Source: FACHB-T130 sp042747725
Lineage (GTDB): Bacteria; Cyanobacteriota; Cyanobacteriia; Cyanobacteriales; FACHB-T130
Assembly (NCBI RefSeq): GCF_042747725.1
Contig: NZ_JBHZGO010000024.1
Coordinates: 1 to 64,000 of the forward strand
Length of the DNA stretch: 64,000 nt
Direction of reading: 5' to 3'
Position 1 is the stretch's first letter. Each line of letters opens with the position of its first letter. The translations under genes were made by a program, and so were the position numbers. Under the pieces are notes generated by a model that was not told the DNA's origin, did not search any database, and saw only the letters and a list, made by a program, of their open reading frames with translations. This document shows, one piece after another, positions 27,801-36,819 of this stretch.

Positions 27801-28336
27801 ACGGGACAGTGGACATCAAACTCGAACGAACATTTAATGCCGTCTCTTTTTAGGACAAAATTGACGACTTCAGGAATGCGCGTTGGCAGGAAATGCTCCA
27901 TGATTTCGAGTGATTTGGCGCGTTCTTCTTGTTTTTCGCTCCGCATCACCACGTCGAAAGTCAGCGACGCTTCTGGACCAGTCTCAGTGTCATAGACTCG
28001 TGCGGTAGCTTCGTAGAACGTGAACAGCACATTCGGCTCTGGGATGTCGATCTTCCACACATGGTTTTGATCGTCCTTGAGGATCAGCCGTTCGCGAGTG
28101 ATCCCACCCATGAAATCGAATCGGATGATAGCTCCTACGCCGTTTTGCGGTTTCCCATTATCAGTTTCCAGTTTGGTATTCTCGTGTGCGCCGAGAACTT
28201 TCTGCAACGAGAGGTAGTCGTCGAACCCAGACCAAAACTGGTTTACAGATATGGGTATCTTTTGGACGTTTGTTCGCGAGACACGTTTGCCGAACTCTAA
28301 ATCGTCTGTAGAATTTAAGTTGGTTGATGAGGTCAT
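24884..28336 (-). CDS. lipoxygenase with three N-terminal SRPBCC domains and a C2 domain
   Basis: About 1150 residues. Three START/SRPBCC-like (polyketide-cyclase-type) domains run at roughly 10-165, 168-305 and 310-455 (VDKLWAVVGNWQDVSW and IDKVWAVFRSFGPEIMKWW mark the last two). A C2 domain at 458-570 (LEVELISGKDLHKTG, then NPDPYVVIDL and TCNPIWNEKFTLDV) could bind membranes through Ca2+ or lipids. Residues 640-1150 are the lipoxygenase: iron ligands in HQFISH (about 839), HSAVN (about 1025) and the C-terminal Ile (SSIDI). It would peroxidise polyunsaturated fatty acids. ATG 28336 is favoured because GGAGAT is well spaced from it; 28342 is the alternative. A strong hairpin follows the gene. 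Confidence 0.9.
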   Translation of the reverse strand: MTSSTNLNSTDDLEFGKRVSRTNVQKIPISVNQFWSGFDDYLSLQKVLGAHENTKLETDNGKPQNGVGAIIRFDFMGGITRERLILKDDQNHVWKIDIPEPNVLFTFYEATARVYDTETGPEASLTFDVVMRSEKQEERAKSLEIMEHFLPTRIPEVVNFVLKRDGIKCSFEFDVHCPVDKLWAVVGNWQDVSWVQYATGVNMGPGNKREIVFPKGVVEETLVSRSDEERTLVYEMTKSASMPVNLYRGTVKLSAVNAEVTKVNYDNIFIPQKGVDGQQLKANIEKMFNQRFEWIKSEFDTRNKENTKKMTSSANVTGTVGAPIDKVWAVFRSFGPEIMKWWPIYEWVKLDAPGKDEVGAVRSFKTHTGREYKERLEMRDDQKHILKYSFVEVKPSLPITSALTTIEMSAKSPTETVVHWFAESEVSPVFAGQITGGQEKTYSEAIKSLDKHFNPSIGKLEVELISGKDLHKTGLFNPDPYVVIDLDEAKPQESKSCLRTCNPIWNEKFTLDVVSNKGKLRFSVWDANIGKDEFMGTAELDLHELKSGEVSRKTLKLQRTDQGEIVVSLRLLLESGDELSDTKEMEQQEAIAFLTGVMEEMKQQVLQIVQQYAGGEDQKYEYQPYPRRNDRPDVPMEDLPRMVKGLPPGEVLPPQKLGLISQRAHEYLYSQVGFPLRAQKLQQEGGDPWTAFYAGWLKQPYDIPKTWKNDVEFCRQLIQGVNPMTITLCTKDTVIPKDLANLTAQGKTIPELIAQKRLFILDYKYMEDLPPRPGKVFYAPYMLVYRELLENGKSRLNILGIQLTRHKDRKNEIYTPNSPNPNKYLLAKLHVSCADNQYHQFISHLGYAHLAAEPYAISHHNAFPKDHPIGQLLKPHFQDTIGINYLARQTLVSYVAPFTDTTFAIGTGGGLQIFLKAWKDWDFFGMSFPQELLSRGFDEQGSDGVEDFYYREDGFKIWNAYTEYVSNTVNAVYKDDAAVAADPVIQAWAQETSDPKRGDIPGFPSAIETRELLIKTLTNIIFLVSAQHSAVNFPQQEYLAYIPNRPNALYKEVPETEGDITMEYVMSSLQSFVSSHFEISFAYMLTTPSLNPLFQLPLKNEQFSDIHAIFKAKLNLIDVEIEQRNKKLQKEGKTPYPYLSPKRIASSIDI

Positions 28337-28342
28337 TGTCAT

Positions 28343-29394
28343 ATCTCCATAGGTAAAAGCGTTGGGCTGCTTATAGCAATAAAAGTGATTTCAGCCTTCT
28401 TGAGGTAGCAAGACTACCTTTGCTTATCCGTAGTTTGGTAGACTTCACAGTTCTTAGACGCTCATGCGATCGCATCAAGTAGGTGACTTTAAATGTTCTT
28501 GACTACGGTCTGTACTTAGAACTTGAAACAGTTGATTTATGTTTTTCGTCCCTTGTGACGGAACTCAAACAATATCCATCCAATCAACTTCTGCAAACCT
28601 TATCCAGCAACAAAAATTTCATCCTTAAGCTAGATGTGACTTACATTTAAGGTAAGTTAAGTTTGCACCTTCAAAGCCGTCTGTGCAACCGAAGTTTAGG
28701 AACTTAAGTACCGAACTTAAGATTTTTTGGCAATCGACTTGTAAAAGCTAGGAATAGTAAGCATTTCAGCTTTTTCAAAATTGAGCAATTAGCAAAATTT
28801 ATCGCCAGTTAAACTTTAAAAAATCCTTAAGTTTAAAAAATCCTTAAATGACATTGCTTAGCTTGTAACCACTTGAAACGAATTAATTAATGGTTAATTT
28901 GTCAATAAATTTTTGTTAACTTTTTTATATTTAATCAAAGCTGCTCCTAACCAATCCCTCAGACTCTACTAACAATAGGCGGAATAGAGGTTTATTATAC
29001 TGGCTTGGCATTTCTTTTTATTAAGACTTTGTGTTTCCCTTAACAATTATGTCAGTCCGGATATAAAAACCAAACCCTACTTTTCCTACTTTTCCTACTT
29101 TATGTTGGGTAAAAGATGGAAAAAAGCTCACTACAATCATATTTGAGCCACATATTCCTACAAATTTAAAAGTTACACATTAGGGGGTTTGTTATTATAT
29201 TTATGTTCAAAGCAAAATCAAATGTTGCTCTTATAGCCATATCTATCGTTTAGCTCTGGCTAAAGATAAGCGCGAACAGTTGTGTCAGTCCCATGTATGT
29301 CTAATTCGAGTAAATAGAGTTGGCATCTTGTTGGAATAGCACAAGCACTTCGTTTTCCTTGTCCCATAAATATATATAGCCATAAGAAAGGAGC
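28343..29394. other. 1-kb AT-rich intergenic region without a recognisable gene
   Basis: The region lies between divergent genes (lipoxygenase leftward, STAND protein rightward). It has no open frame of note on either strand. It contains several TTAAG-centred inverted pieces near 28695-28730 and a pyrimidine tract CCTACTTTTCCTACTTTTCC at about 29077-29100. A 15-base string GAACAGTTGTGTCAG near 29274 also occurs near 18751. Promoters for both genes are expected here but none could be fixed. Confidence 0.4.
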
Positions 29395-30846
29395 ATGAAA
29401 AATTCAGTGAAGCAGAAACGCAAGCGCGGCGTAATTTTAACCAATCAAGGATTTGAGAAACTTCTGGCAGCAAAGTCTGAGGCGGAAAGTTGCAAAAACT
29501 CGGACAAGCATTACACCCTGGAAGCTTTAAGTGATCGCACTGGGTTAGATCCAGATACCTTGACAAAGGTATTTATTCGTCAAGATGGGGTTGATAAACG
29601 AACCCTGAATCGTTGTTTCACAGCATTTGACTTAGAGCTGAAGTCAGGTGATTATCAGCTGCCTTTCCCCGATGAAGCAATTAGCACTCAGCAGCCAATT
29701 CAAGCTCCTCAAGCGTTGGCGCACCTTAGTATAGCGGACGCGAAACATATCGCACAATCTAAAATTCACAATCAAATTGATTGGGGTGAAGCACCTGATG
29801 TTTCTGTTTTCTTCGGACGAGAAGAAGAACTGGCAACGCTAAAGCACTGGATGCTGATAGATGGCTGCCGACTGGTGACGCTTTTAGGGATGGGCGGGAT
29901 AGGCAAAACCTGTTTGTCGGTAAAATTAGCTCATCAAATTCAAGATAAATTCGAGTTCGTAATTTGGGGAAGTCTACGCAATGCCCCACCAGTCAAAGAT
30001 ATGCTAGCCCAGCTGATCTTATTTTTGTCGAACGGACAGGAAACTGACATACCAGAAACTTTAGAAGGTGGAATTGCGCGACTGATTTATTATTTACGAA
30101 CTTGTCGCTGTTTGTTGGTATTAGACAGTTTAGAAATGATTCTCAAAGGGTGCGATTATGGTGTTGGGCGCTATCATGAAGGCTGTGAAGGTTACGGTCA
30201 ACTTTTCAGACAAGTGGCAGAATCACAGCATCAAAGCTGCTTGCTGCTGACAAGTCGAGAAAAGCCCAAAGGAATTGGGCTACTGGAAGGAGAAAGATTA
30301 CCTGCGCGATCGCTACAACTAAAAGGCTTGCAGGTAGAAGAAGGAAAGGAAATCTTTAAAGCTAAGGGTTGTTTCTGGGGTTCGCCAACTGACTGGAGCA
30401 GGCTGATTGAGCGCTACGCAGGCAACCCATTAGCATTGAAAAGCATTTCTTCCACAATTCAAAAGTTATTTGATGGTAATATTTATGAATTTTTAAAGCA
30501 AAACATAGCAGTTTTCGGCGATATTCGCAATCTGTTAGAGCAGCAATTTAAACGCTTGTCAGATGTAGAAAAGGAAATTATTAAGTGGCTGGCGATAAAT
30601 CGTCAACCTGCTTCATTTTCAGAACTGCGAGAGAAGATACCGCCCTCGATATCACCGCAAAAACTGCTTGAGGCGCTGGAATCTCTGTCAGAGCGATCGC
30701 TAATCGAAAAAAAGGCTGCACTTTTCTTTTTGCAGCCTGTCGTTATGGAATTTGTAAGCGACCAATTAAGGGAAGAAAAAATTACCCAAGTCCCGCTGAG
30801 AGTCGTGTCTAGTGACGAGTATCCCAGATTGGTGGCTAGCAGCTAA
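29395..30846 (+). CDS. STAND NTPase (HTH + NB-ARC) without sensor repeats
   Basis: The 483-residue protein has a basic N-terminus and a helix-turn-helix-like domain (RGVILTNQGFEKLLAAKSEA, then LEALSDRTGLDPDTLTKVFI). An NB-ARC core follows, with Walker A GMGGIGKT (about residue 165), CLLVLDSLEMI and LTSREKPKGI. It ends soon after a winged-helix segment (PVVMEFVSDQL). Its core is clearly paralogous to that of the WD40 STAND gene at 12741, sharing SLRNAPPV and HQSCLLLTSREKPKGI, but there is no C-terminal repeat domain. AAAGGAG precedes the ATG closely. Natural short form or truncation cannot be decided. Its 3' end faces the glycosidase gene 10 bp away. Confidence 0.85.
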   Translation: MKNSVKQKRKRGVILTNQGFEKLLAAKSEAESCKNSDKHYTLEALSDRTGLDPDTLTKVFIRQDGVDKRTLNRCFTAFDLELKSGDYQLPFPDEAISTQQPIQAPQALAHLSIADAKHIAQSKIHNQIDWGEAPDVSVFFGREEELATLKHWMLIDGCRLVTLLGMGGIGKTCLSVKLAHQIQDKFEFVIWGSLRNAPPVKDMLAQLILFLSNGQETDIPETLEGGIARLIYYLRTCRCLLVLDSLEMILKGCDYGVGRYHEGCEGYGQLFRQVAESQHQSCLLLTSREKPKGIGLLEGERLPARSLQLKGLQVEEGKEIFKAKGCFWGSPTDWSRLIERYAGNPLALKSISSTIQKLFDGNIYEFLKQNIAVFGDIRNLLEQQFKRLSDVEKEIIKWLAINRQPASFSELREKIPPSISPQKLLEALESLSERSLIEKKAALFFLQPVVMEFVSDQLREEKITQVPLRVVSSDEYPRLVASS

Positions 30847-30856
30847 AAGCGCATTG

Positions 30857-32389
30857 CTACTTGGCACCACAGAACTTGCGATCGCGGTCTACTTCCGGTT
30901 CTTGCCAGGAAAAGGCAAAATGGCTGACTGAATTGACTTGCGGTGCCCCAGCGCGGATCGCTTGCATCTGTTGTTCTAAGGACGGACGAGAATTGAACGA
31001 CTTACCCCAAGCCCCCGCCAGTACGGGTGAAACCTGAGTGCCAGGTGGTGCAAGACTTAAGACCCGCTCAACTTGCGAGACAATACAGCTAGTATTGCCG
31101 CAGGTTCCGTAGGACATCGGATGCCACTCCATATAAGTAGGAAACCGATCCCACGGTTGCACTCTCGAATCATACCCCCCTTGACCGATGGATTGATTCC
31201 CCTCAGGGAAAAACACTGCCCCCGTGCGGATTCTTTGTCGCTGGGCAGGAAGGCTGGCTAACGCCACAAAGTCTACGACGCCTTGAGCCGCATGGGCAAC
31301 ACTCAGTTGCCACAACTCCCATTGCAGCAGGGCTTGACGCTGTGAGGCGGTTGCTTTCATTTCGTTGGCAGCGGGATTGCGTCCCTGCCAGAGAGGCGAT
31401 CGCTCATCTGGGTAAAGTTTATCCACGCCTGCAACATCGCCAGCGCTAATGAATCCCTTGGTAATATATCGCTCGATCAGCTCTCGTCCTTTATTGTTGA
31501 GGGCGCGGTCATACAAAGCCTGCCGAGAACCATCCCCATAAATCCATAAATCTTGGACTTTCGTTACCACGGAAGCGCTTCCTGACTGGCGGGGATACCG
31601 AATGTAGTCAAAAAGCACTCCATCGGGGCGGCGACGAACCACCTCTTGAACCAGCTGGTAATAATCTCGTTTTGCTTGGGGGTTGTAAGGATCGATGAAT
31701 GCTTGGGAACCGTCCTCCGTGACCGACAAACTGGTTTGTCCCTTGCCATCGCGGGCTAGCACCTGCTGTCGATCGGGTCGCTGGGAGTAGGAGTAGCCGA
31801 AGTTCATGGCAAACATCCAGGCATAGACTTGCAGCCCCCGTTCGCGCCCTTTGTTAATCGCTTGTGCTAGCAAGTCCACTTTCTCAGCGCCTGGAGTTCT
31901 GACGACAGATGGCCAGGGTGTGGAGTTTTCTGCCTTAGGCAGTAGCACCTGACCGTCAGAAAAAACTTCGACATAGACCTGGTTGTAGCCTCGGTTAACC
32001 AAGCGATCCATTAATTGATCCAGTGCCCCAGGACGGATGTCGCAAGGATACAGGCGCAGCCAGATTGCCTGTACGCGCGGCCAAGTTTGCTGACGACACT
32101 GCTGCAAACTCTCTGCGTGTTTTTTCAAGAGTGTTTTGTAGCGACCTTGGGAATCCGCGTTTCCTTTTACGGCTGAAGCACGTAAGCTTTCTTTTTGGGC
32201 GATCGCATCTGCTGAAAGCTGGCAATATGCCTTTGTTTGAGCTAGGGCAGGTTGCGAACCCAAGTAAGGATTGATAAGACTACTACTGGTCAGAACTGCT
32301 GCAACTAAACCGCGATAGACACGCTGCCAAGTTTGCGGCAATCTTAACGATGCCTGACCCACGAACTTCCTCCTACACACCAATCTCAT
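30857..32389 (-). CDS. GHL10-type glycoside hydrolase-like protein
   Basis: The 510-residue secreted protein has a long N-terminus ending in a signal segment (LVAAVLTSSSLINPYLGSQP, ALAQ cleavage about residue 51). A TIM-barrel of the GHL10/UPF0748 type follows: IWLRLYPCDI, YNQVYVEVFSDGQVLLP, LQVYAWMFAMNFGYS, and DGVLFDYIRYPRQ, whose Asp/Tyr/Arg pattern is typical. These enzymes are predicted polysaccharide or peptidoglycan-stem hydrolases acting outside the cytoplasm. It is preceded by 455 bp of non-coding sequence and converges on the STAND gene. Confidence 0.85.
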   Translation of the reverse strand: MRLVCRRKFVGQASLRLPQTWQRVYRGLVAAVLTSSSLINPYLGSQPALAQTKAYCQLSADAIAQKESLRASAVKGNADSQGRYKTLLKKHAESLQQCRQQTWPRVQAIWLRLYPCDIRPGALDQLMDRLVNRGYNQVYVEVFSDGQVLLPKAENSTPWPSVVRTPGAEKVDLLAQAINKGRERGLQVYAWMFAMNFGYSYSQRPDRQQVLARDGKGQTSLSVTEDGSQAFIDPYNPQAKRDYYQLVQEVVRRRPDGVLFDYIRYPRQSGSASVVTKVQDLWIYGDGSRQALYDRALNNKGRELIERYITKGFISAGDVAGVDKLYPDERSPLWQGRNPAANEMKATASQRQALLQWELWQLSVAHAAQGVVDFVALASLPAQRQRIRTGAVFFPEGNQSIGQGGYDSRVQPWDRFPTYMEWHPMSYGTCGNTSCIVSQVERVLSLAPPGTQVSPVLAGAWGKSFNSRPSLEQQMQAIRAGAPQVNSVSHFAFSWQEPEVDRDRKFCGAK

Positions 32390-32844
32390 AGAACTCTTAG
32401 ATATGTCTACCGATCAGACGAAATGATTGGACATAAGGTGTCATCCGAACCTATTTCACTGGTTGAGCATCATATCAGCAATTGTCAATTGACTCTATAT
32501 AGAGATTTACCAGCTTTTCCGGGAAAATCTCTGCTTTTTAGTAGAAATATGCACCCATAAGACCGACGATACCAACTGCCACGTCTTTTGCCATTTGGGA
32601 TGGTCACTCCCATGCCCAAACAGGATTTCCAGATTTGAGCTTCTGAAATTTAAAACAAAATGGTGTAATCTGCGATCGCTAACGCCGTCCTTGCTGCGTG
32701 TTGCGCCGGATGCGATCGCTTAACTGGTCACGGTAAATTCACTCCATCTGCCATCATCCCCAACCGAGTCTGGAGGCTATTAAAGCGATTAGCTATTAGC
32801 CAGTCAATGAACAGCTAACAGCTAACAACTCGCCAGCTAATTCT
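32390..32844. other. 455-bp intergenic region
   Basis: Contains two HIP1-like sites (about 32673 and 32713) and a repeat-like AGCGATTAGCTATTAGCCAG/AACAGCTAACAGCTAACA stretch at 32785-32828 near the psb27 stop. No gene was found. Confidence 0.4.
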
Positions 32845-33246
32845 TCAAGCCTCTCGTCTCAGAGCTGTTTCCACCTGCTGAAACTCTTGCTCTAAGCGAT
32901 TCTTCAGTTTTTCCGGCAGCGGACGATTCGGATAAGAGCTGTAATGCCCCGCTAACGAATTCAACGCAGTTCGCATCGTCGTGTAAGAACTCAGTTTAAC
33001 CACAGAGGTATTCCTCCGGTAGCGAGAGGCAAAGTCATTAATGATCTGACGCGCTTGTGACTGAGCTGCGGCTTTATCTGCCGAACCTTCTGGTAATTCA
33101 ATCGCTGTTCTCAAGCCTTGCAATAAAGCCAAGGTATCTTGGCGGTAATCTCCACTCAGTCCTAGCGAGCTGCTGGAGGAACAGCCCATCAATCCCATCG
33201 TAACCACCAAAACCAGGGCTAGGAGACGTGACCAATAACGCTTCAT
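32845..33246 (-). CDS. psb27: photosystem II assembly lipoprotein Psb27
   Basis: The 133-residue precursor has a lipobox (TMGLMGCSSSSS, modified Cys about residue 22), marking a thylakoid-lumen lipoprotein. The mature part is the four-helix Psb27 fold: DYRQDTLALLQGLRTAIELP, ARQIINDFASRYRRN, YTTMRTALNSLAGHYSSYP and LPEKLKNRLEQEFQQVETAL. Psb27 binds CP43 and the luminal side of immature or damaged PSII, shielding the site before manganese-cluster assembly. The gene is monocistronic here. Confidence 0.96.
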   Translation of the reverse strand: MKRYWSRLLALVLVVTMGLMGCSSSSSLGLSGDYRQDTLALLQGLRTAIELPEGSADKAAAQSQARQIINDFASRYRRNTSVVKLSSYTTMRTALNSLAGHYSSYPNRPLPEKLKNRLEQEFQQVETALRREA

Positions 33247-33633
33247 AAGTATTTTTTTACCAAACGAGATGGAAAATTCAAAATCAGAGTTTATCCTATC
33301 CCGAATTGGAACCTTGGGAATTTTAGATTTTTAATTTTAGAGATAAGCAGGTTGGTGTAAATAAACGTAGACTCTTGATGGTTCATGGTTTATTGCTCAT
33401 GGTTCATAGGAATAAACCATGAATCACCCCAGTGACATTTATTTGAACCCATCTATTTCACTATTTTCATCCCTTTAGCAGAGGCGGAAAAAGATGAAAG
33501 TGCCTACTCTTTTCGGCGCGAGCTGAATCAAACAATCTGGTAGGGGTATTTAATAATGGTTATCCCGGCATGGGTAAGGACAGAAGACCTGCCCTTACAT
33601 CATTTCATCAATTCAATCGTTTTTCTGAACTAA
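33247..33633. other. 387-bp intergenic region with a foldback hairpin
   Basis: Between psb27 and pstB. A 13-bp inverted repeat (TTCATGGTTTATT at 33382-33394, AATAAACCATGAA at 33411-33423) makes a stable hairpin that could be a terminator, although no T-run follows directly. Nothing else is evident. Confidence 0.5.
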
Positions 33634-34440
33634 TTAACCGAAGCGACCGCTTACATATTCCTGTGTTGCTTGCTGCTGAGGACTTTGGAAGATAACTTCG
33701 GTGCGGTCGTACTCGACTAAATAACCAATGCGACCTCCTTTTTCTGTCGGTTCGACATTGAAAAAGGCTGTCATATCGGATACTCGTGATGCCTGCTGCA
33801 TATTGTGCGTCACGATCACAATGGTGTATTGCTCCTTGAGTTGGTGGAGCAATTCTTCAACTCGCAGCGTTGAAATGGGGTCGAGAGCGGAGCAGGGTTC
33901 ATCCATCAGGATCACGTCTGGCTGAACGGCGATCGCTCTGGCAATACACAACCGCTGCTGTTGTCCACCAGACAAAGATAAACCACTTGCTCGAAGTTTA
34001 TCTTTCACTTCATCCCACAGAGCCGCTTGCCGCAAACTCCGCTCTACCAATTCATCCAAATCGCCCCGATATCCATTAATCCGGGCACCAAAGGTGATAT
34101 TGTCATAAATCGATTTGGGAAATGGGTTTGGTCTTTGGAACACCATCCCAATCCGTCGCCGCACCTCTACAGGATCGATTTCTGAAGCGTAAAGGTCTTG
34201 ACCGTGGTAAGTTACTTTGCCTTCTGCCCGAAAACTTTTAATTAAATCATTGAGGCGGTTGTAGCACCGCAACAACGTACTTTTTCCACAACCCGAAGGT
34301 CCAATAAAAGCCGTAACCCGGTTTTTGGGAATATCTATCGAAATGTCCCGAAGTGCTAAAAAATTTCCGTAGTATACCTTTAGATTTTCCGTCTGTAAAA
34401 CAGTCTCAGTTTGATTTTTGGTTTGAGGATTCGACAACAT
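33634..34440 (-). CDS. pstB: phosphate ABC transporter ATP-binding protein
   Basis: This 268-residue ATPase energises high-affinity phosphate uptake. Walker A GPSGCGKSTLL (about residue 43), LSGGQQQR signature (about 157), Walker B VILMDEPCSALDP (about 177) and the H-loop VTHNMQQA are intact. Length and the YYGNFLALRDISIDIP opening are standard PstB. It is the last gene of the minus-strand pstC-pstA-pstB set, 230 bp after pstA, and is probably under PhoB/SphR control through the Pho-box-like site upstream of pstC. Confidence 0.97.
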   Translation of the reverse strand: MLSNPQTKNQTETVLQTENLKVYYGNFLALRDISIDIPKNRVTAFIGPSGCGKSTLLRCYNRLNDLIKSFRAEGKVTYHGQDLYASEIDPVEVRRRIGMVFQRPNPFPKSIYDNITFGARINGYRGDLDELVERSLRQAALWDEVKDKLRASGLSLSGGQQQRLCIARAIAVQPDVILMDEPCSALDPISTLRVEELLHQLKEQYTIVIVTHNMQQASRVSDMTAFFNVEPTEKGGRIGYLVEYDRTEVIFQSPQQQATQEYVSGRFG

Positions 34441-34670
34441 AAAAAGTCAGATCGGGTTTTGGGTTTAACGGGCTAACAAAAACCGTGTGGGCTTTTGGGC
34501 AGATGATTGGGCGAAGGATTGTATTGCTTAGGAAGTAAAGAGGATTACGGCTGCGTCCTTAATGTTAAAAACAGCGCCTAGCATAGTATTAAACCTTGGT
34601 ATGTATTCATTGTTGCATTAGTTTGTTTAAGTTTCCGTATCATAGCAACACATATTTGAACAATCGTTCA

Positions 34671-35579
34671 TCAATAAACTCGACGAGCCGTTGCCAGACG
34701 AGAGACCATGCTGGTTATCAGAACCAGTAAAACTAGGATGAAAGAAGCCGCCCAAGCGAATGCCTGCTGATTTTTAAATGGAGACGTAGCGAAGTTGTAA
34801 ACTAAAACCGCTAGGGAAGCCGTTGGTTCTTTTAATTGATTATTCCAATTAGGCCAATACTGGGCAAAGAGGGCAGTAAATAACAGGGGTGCCGTTTCAC
34901 CAGCAGCACGAGCAATTGCCAGAGTCGTTCCCGTCACAATTGCTGGGAGTGCTGCTGGCAAAATCACGCGAGACACCGTTTGAAAGTTAGTTGCTCCCAG
35001 TCCTACCGCAGCTTGTCGGATTTCTTGCGGAACCAATCTCAGAGCTTCTTCGGTTGCCCGAATTACGATTGGCAACATCAAGATGGATAAAGCAAACCCT
35101 CCCGCCCATGCGGAATAAGTTCCCAATGTGAGAACGACGGCGGCATAAGCGAAGACACCCACAATGATTGAAGGAACTCCACTAAGGACGTTGGTGGCAA
35201 AGCGAATCCAGTAAGAAAACTTACCCATACTACTAAATTCAGACAAATAAATGGCTGCCATGATGCCAAATGGAATGCTAATCAGGGCAGCAATCCCGAC
35301 CATAATTAGGGTTCCCAGAATGGCGTTGCCAAACCCTCCTCCGGGTACCAAGGGCGGTGGCGGCAGTTCCGTGAACGCACTCAAGTTAAGCTGGCTTACA
35401 CCCTGGATGACCACGTAGGAAAGCACCGCTACCAAAGGCAGGATGGCAAGGACAGCACAAAGAAACGTCAGCGCCGACATCAGTGTCCCAAACAGCGTTC
35501 GGGGGGAGGTGGGATTTCGCTTCAAACTACGACTGGGAAATCCGGAAACTGGTCGATCCTGGGGTTTAGACATCATCAT
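34671..35579 (-). CDS. pstA: phosphate ABC transporter permease
   Basis: A 302-residue inner-membrane permease with about six membrane segments (LMSALTFLCAVLAILPLVAV, AILGTLIMVGIAALISIPFG, VGVFAYAAVVLTLGTYSAW and others). The EAA-type cytoplasmic loop EALRLVPQEIRQAAVGLGAT contacts PstB. It pairs with PstC to form the phosphate channel. 130 bp separate it from pstC, a gap that includes a short GTGGTCA heptamer repeat. Confidence 0.96.
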   Translation of the reverse strand: MMMSKPQDRPVSGFPSRSLKRNPTSPRTLFGTLMSALTFLCAVLAILPLVAVLSYVVIQGVSQLNLSAFTELPPPPLVPGGGFGNAILGTLIMVGIAALISIPFGIMAAIYLSEFSSMGKFSYWIRFATNVLSGVPSIIVGVFAYAAVVLTLGTYSAWAGGFALSILMLPIVIRATEEALRLVPQEIRQAAVGLGATNFQTVSRVILPAALPAIVTGTTLAIARAAGETAPLLFTALFAQYWPNWNNQLKEPTASLAVLVYNFATSPFKNQQAFAWAASFILVLLVLITSMVSRLATARRVY

Positions 35580-35582
35580 ATT

Positions 35583-35606
35583 TGTGGTCAGTGGTCAGTG
35601 GTCAGA
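35583..35606. repeat. short GTGGTCA heptamer repeat between pstC and pstA
   Basis: Three GTGGTCA/GTGGTCAG units in a row just upstream of the pstA start, a small STRR-type tract like those at 3138 and 38013. Confidence 0.6.
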
Positions 35607-35709
35607 TGTGGAGGGGCGGCTTTTACCAGATATCTGCCAGTAGATTTCCTATACTGAATAAACCCGCCCGTGCTGCGTCAGCTGTCAGTTTCTCAGAACA
35701 ACGAACAAC

Positions 35710-36678
35710 TTAAATTCGCTGTACCCGCTCAATAAGTATCTGAGCTAGGATATTGACTAAAAGCGTTAAAGCAAACAGAAGTAATGCGGCATACATTAAA
35801 GCTGCCACTTGCAGACCACTTGCTTCTGCAAATTGGTTGGCGAGTAGGGAAGCAATCGTGTTAGACGGGGCCAAGATAGAAGGACTGATGTTGTTAGAAT
35901 TCCCAATTAACATCGTTACAGCCATTGTTTCTCCCAAAGCTCGACCCAGTGCCAGCATTACTGCGCCCACAATTCCAGAGAAAGCGGACGGTAGTAGCAC
36001 TTTGAGAATTGTCTCCCAACGAGTCGCTCCTAGCCCAAATGACGCCTGCCGCAAGTCTGGAGGCAAAGAGATGAGGGCGTCACGGGAAAGGACTGCGATT
36101 GTCGGTAGTACCATAATGGCGAGGACAAGCGCTGCGGGGAGCAAGCCAGGGCCGCGTAGCGGCGTGCTAAAAATGGGCAGCCAACCAAAGGAAGCGTTGA
36201 GCCAAGTTCCCACGCCTCTTAACAGGGGAATTAGAACAAAAATTCCCCACAAACCATAGACCACACTGGGAATCGCTGCCAGTAGTTCTACTAGGAAAAC
36301 AATTACCACCTGAATTCGTGGCGGCAAATAATCTTCACTTAGAAAAAGGGCTACGCCAATCCCCACTGGCACGGCAAGCAATAGGGCGATCGCTGAGCTA
36401 GCTATCGTGCCGTATAGTTGAGGCAGCGCTCCGTAATGATTGCGAACCGGGTCCCAATCGGTGGAGGTAATAAAGCCAAAACCAAATTCTGTAATCGCAG
36501 GCCAAGCTTTAATTGCAACTTGTACCGTTATCCAAATCAGGATTGCAGCAACTGCAAAGGCAAAAATTCGAGTTAGCCAAATAAAGCCCCGATCCATCGT
36601 CCGATCCCAATCGGAGCGGGGTTTCATCATCTGCGAACCGGAGGTCACGGAACTCACGGGATTATTTTCCTCAGACAC
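35710..36678 (-). CDS. pstC: phosphate ABC transporter permease
   Basis: A 322-residue permease, the usual PstC length, with about six to seven membrane segments. Recognisable blocks are DWDPVRNHYGALPQLYGTIA, PSVVYGLWGIFVLIPLL and the EAA loop DALISLPPDLRQASFGLGAT. First gene of the local operon. The phosphate-binding protein PstS normally precedes it, but here the upstream gene is divergent bioB, so pstS or sphX must be elsewhere. Confidence 0.96.
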   Translation of the reverse strand: MSEENNPVSSVTSGSQMMKPRSDWDRTMDRGFIWLTRIFAFAVAAILIWITVQVAIKAWPAITEFGFGFITSTDWDPVRNHYGALPQLYGTIASSAIALLLAVPVGIGVALFLSEDYLPPRIQVVIVFLVELLAAIPSVVYGLWGIFVLIPLLRGVGTWLNASFGWLPIFSTPLRGPGLLPAALVLAIMVLPTIAVLSRDALISLPPDLRQASFGLGATRWETILKVLLPSAFSGIVGAVMLALGRALGETMAVTMLIGNSNNISPSILAPSNTIASLLANQFAEASGLQVAALMYAALLLFALTLLVNILAQILIERVQRI

Positions 36679-36819
36679 TGGTTAGTAAAAGCAATAAACA
36701 CTTGTATTTGTTGATGCAACCTAGACTCGTACCGTCTTTTTTACTCGGAATGCAATTTTTTCAATTGCTGGACATTCCAGTTTAGCGGGGGCACTTTTGC
36801 TATTAGCCTACCGTTTAAT

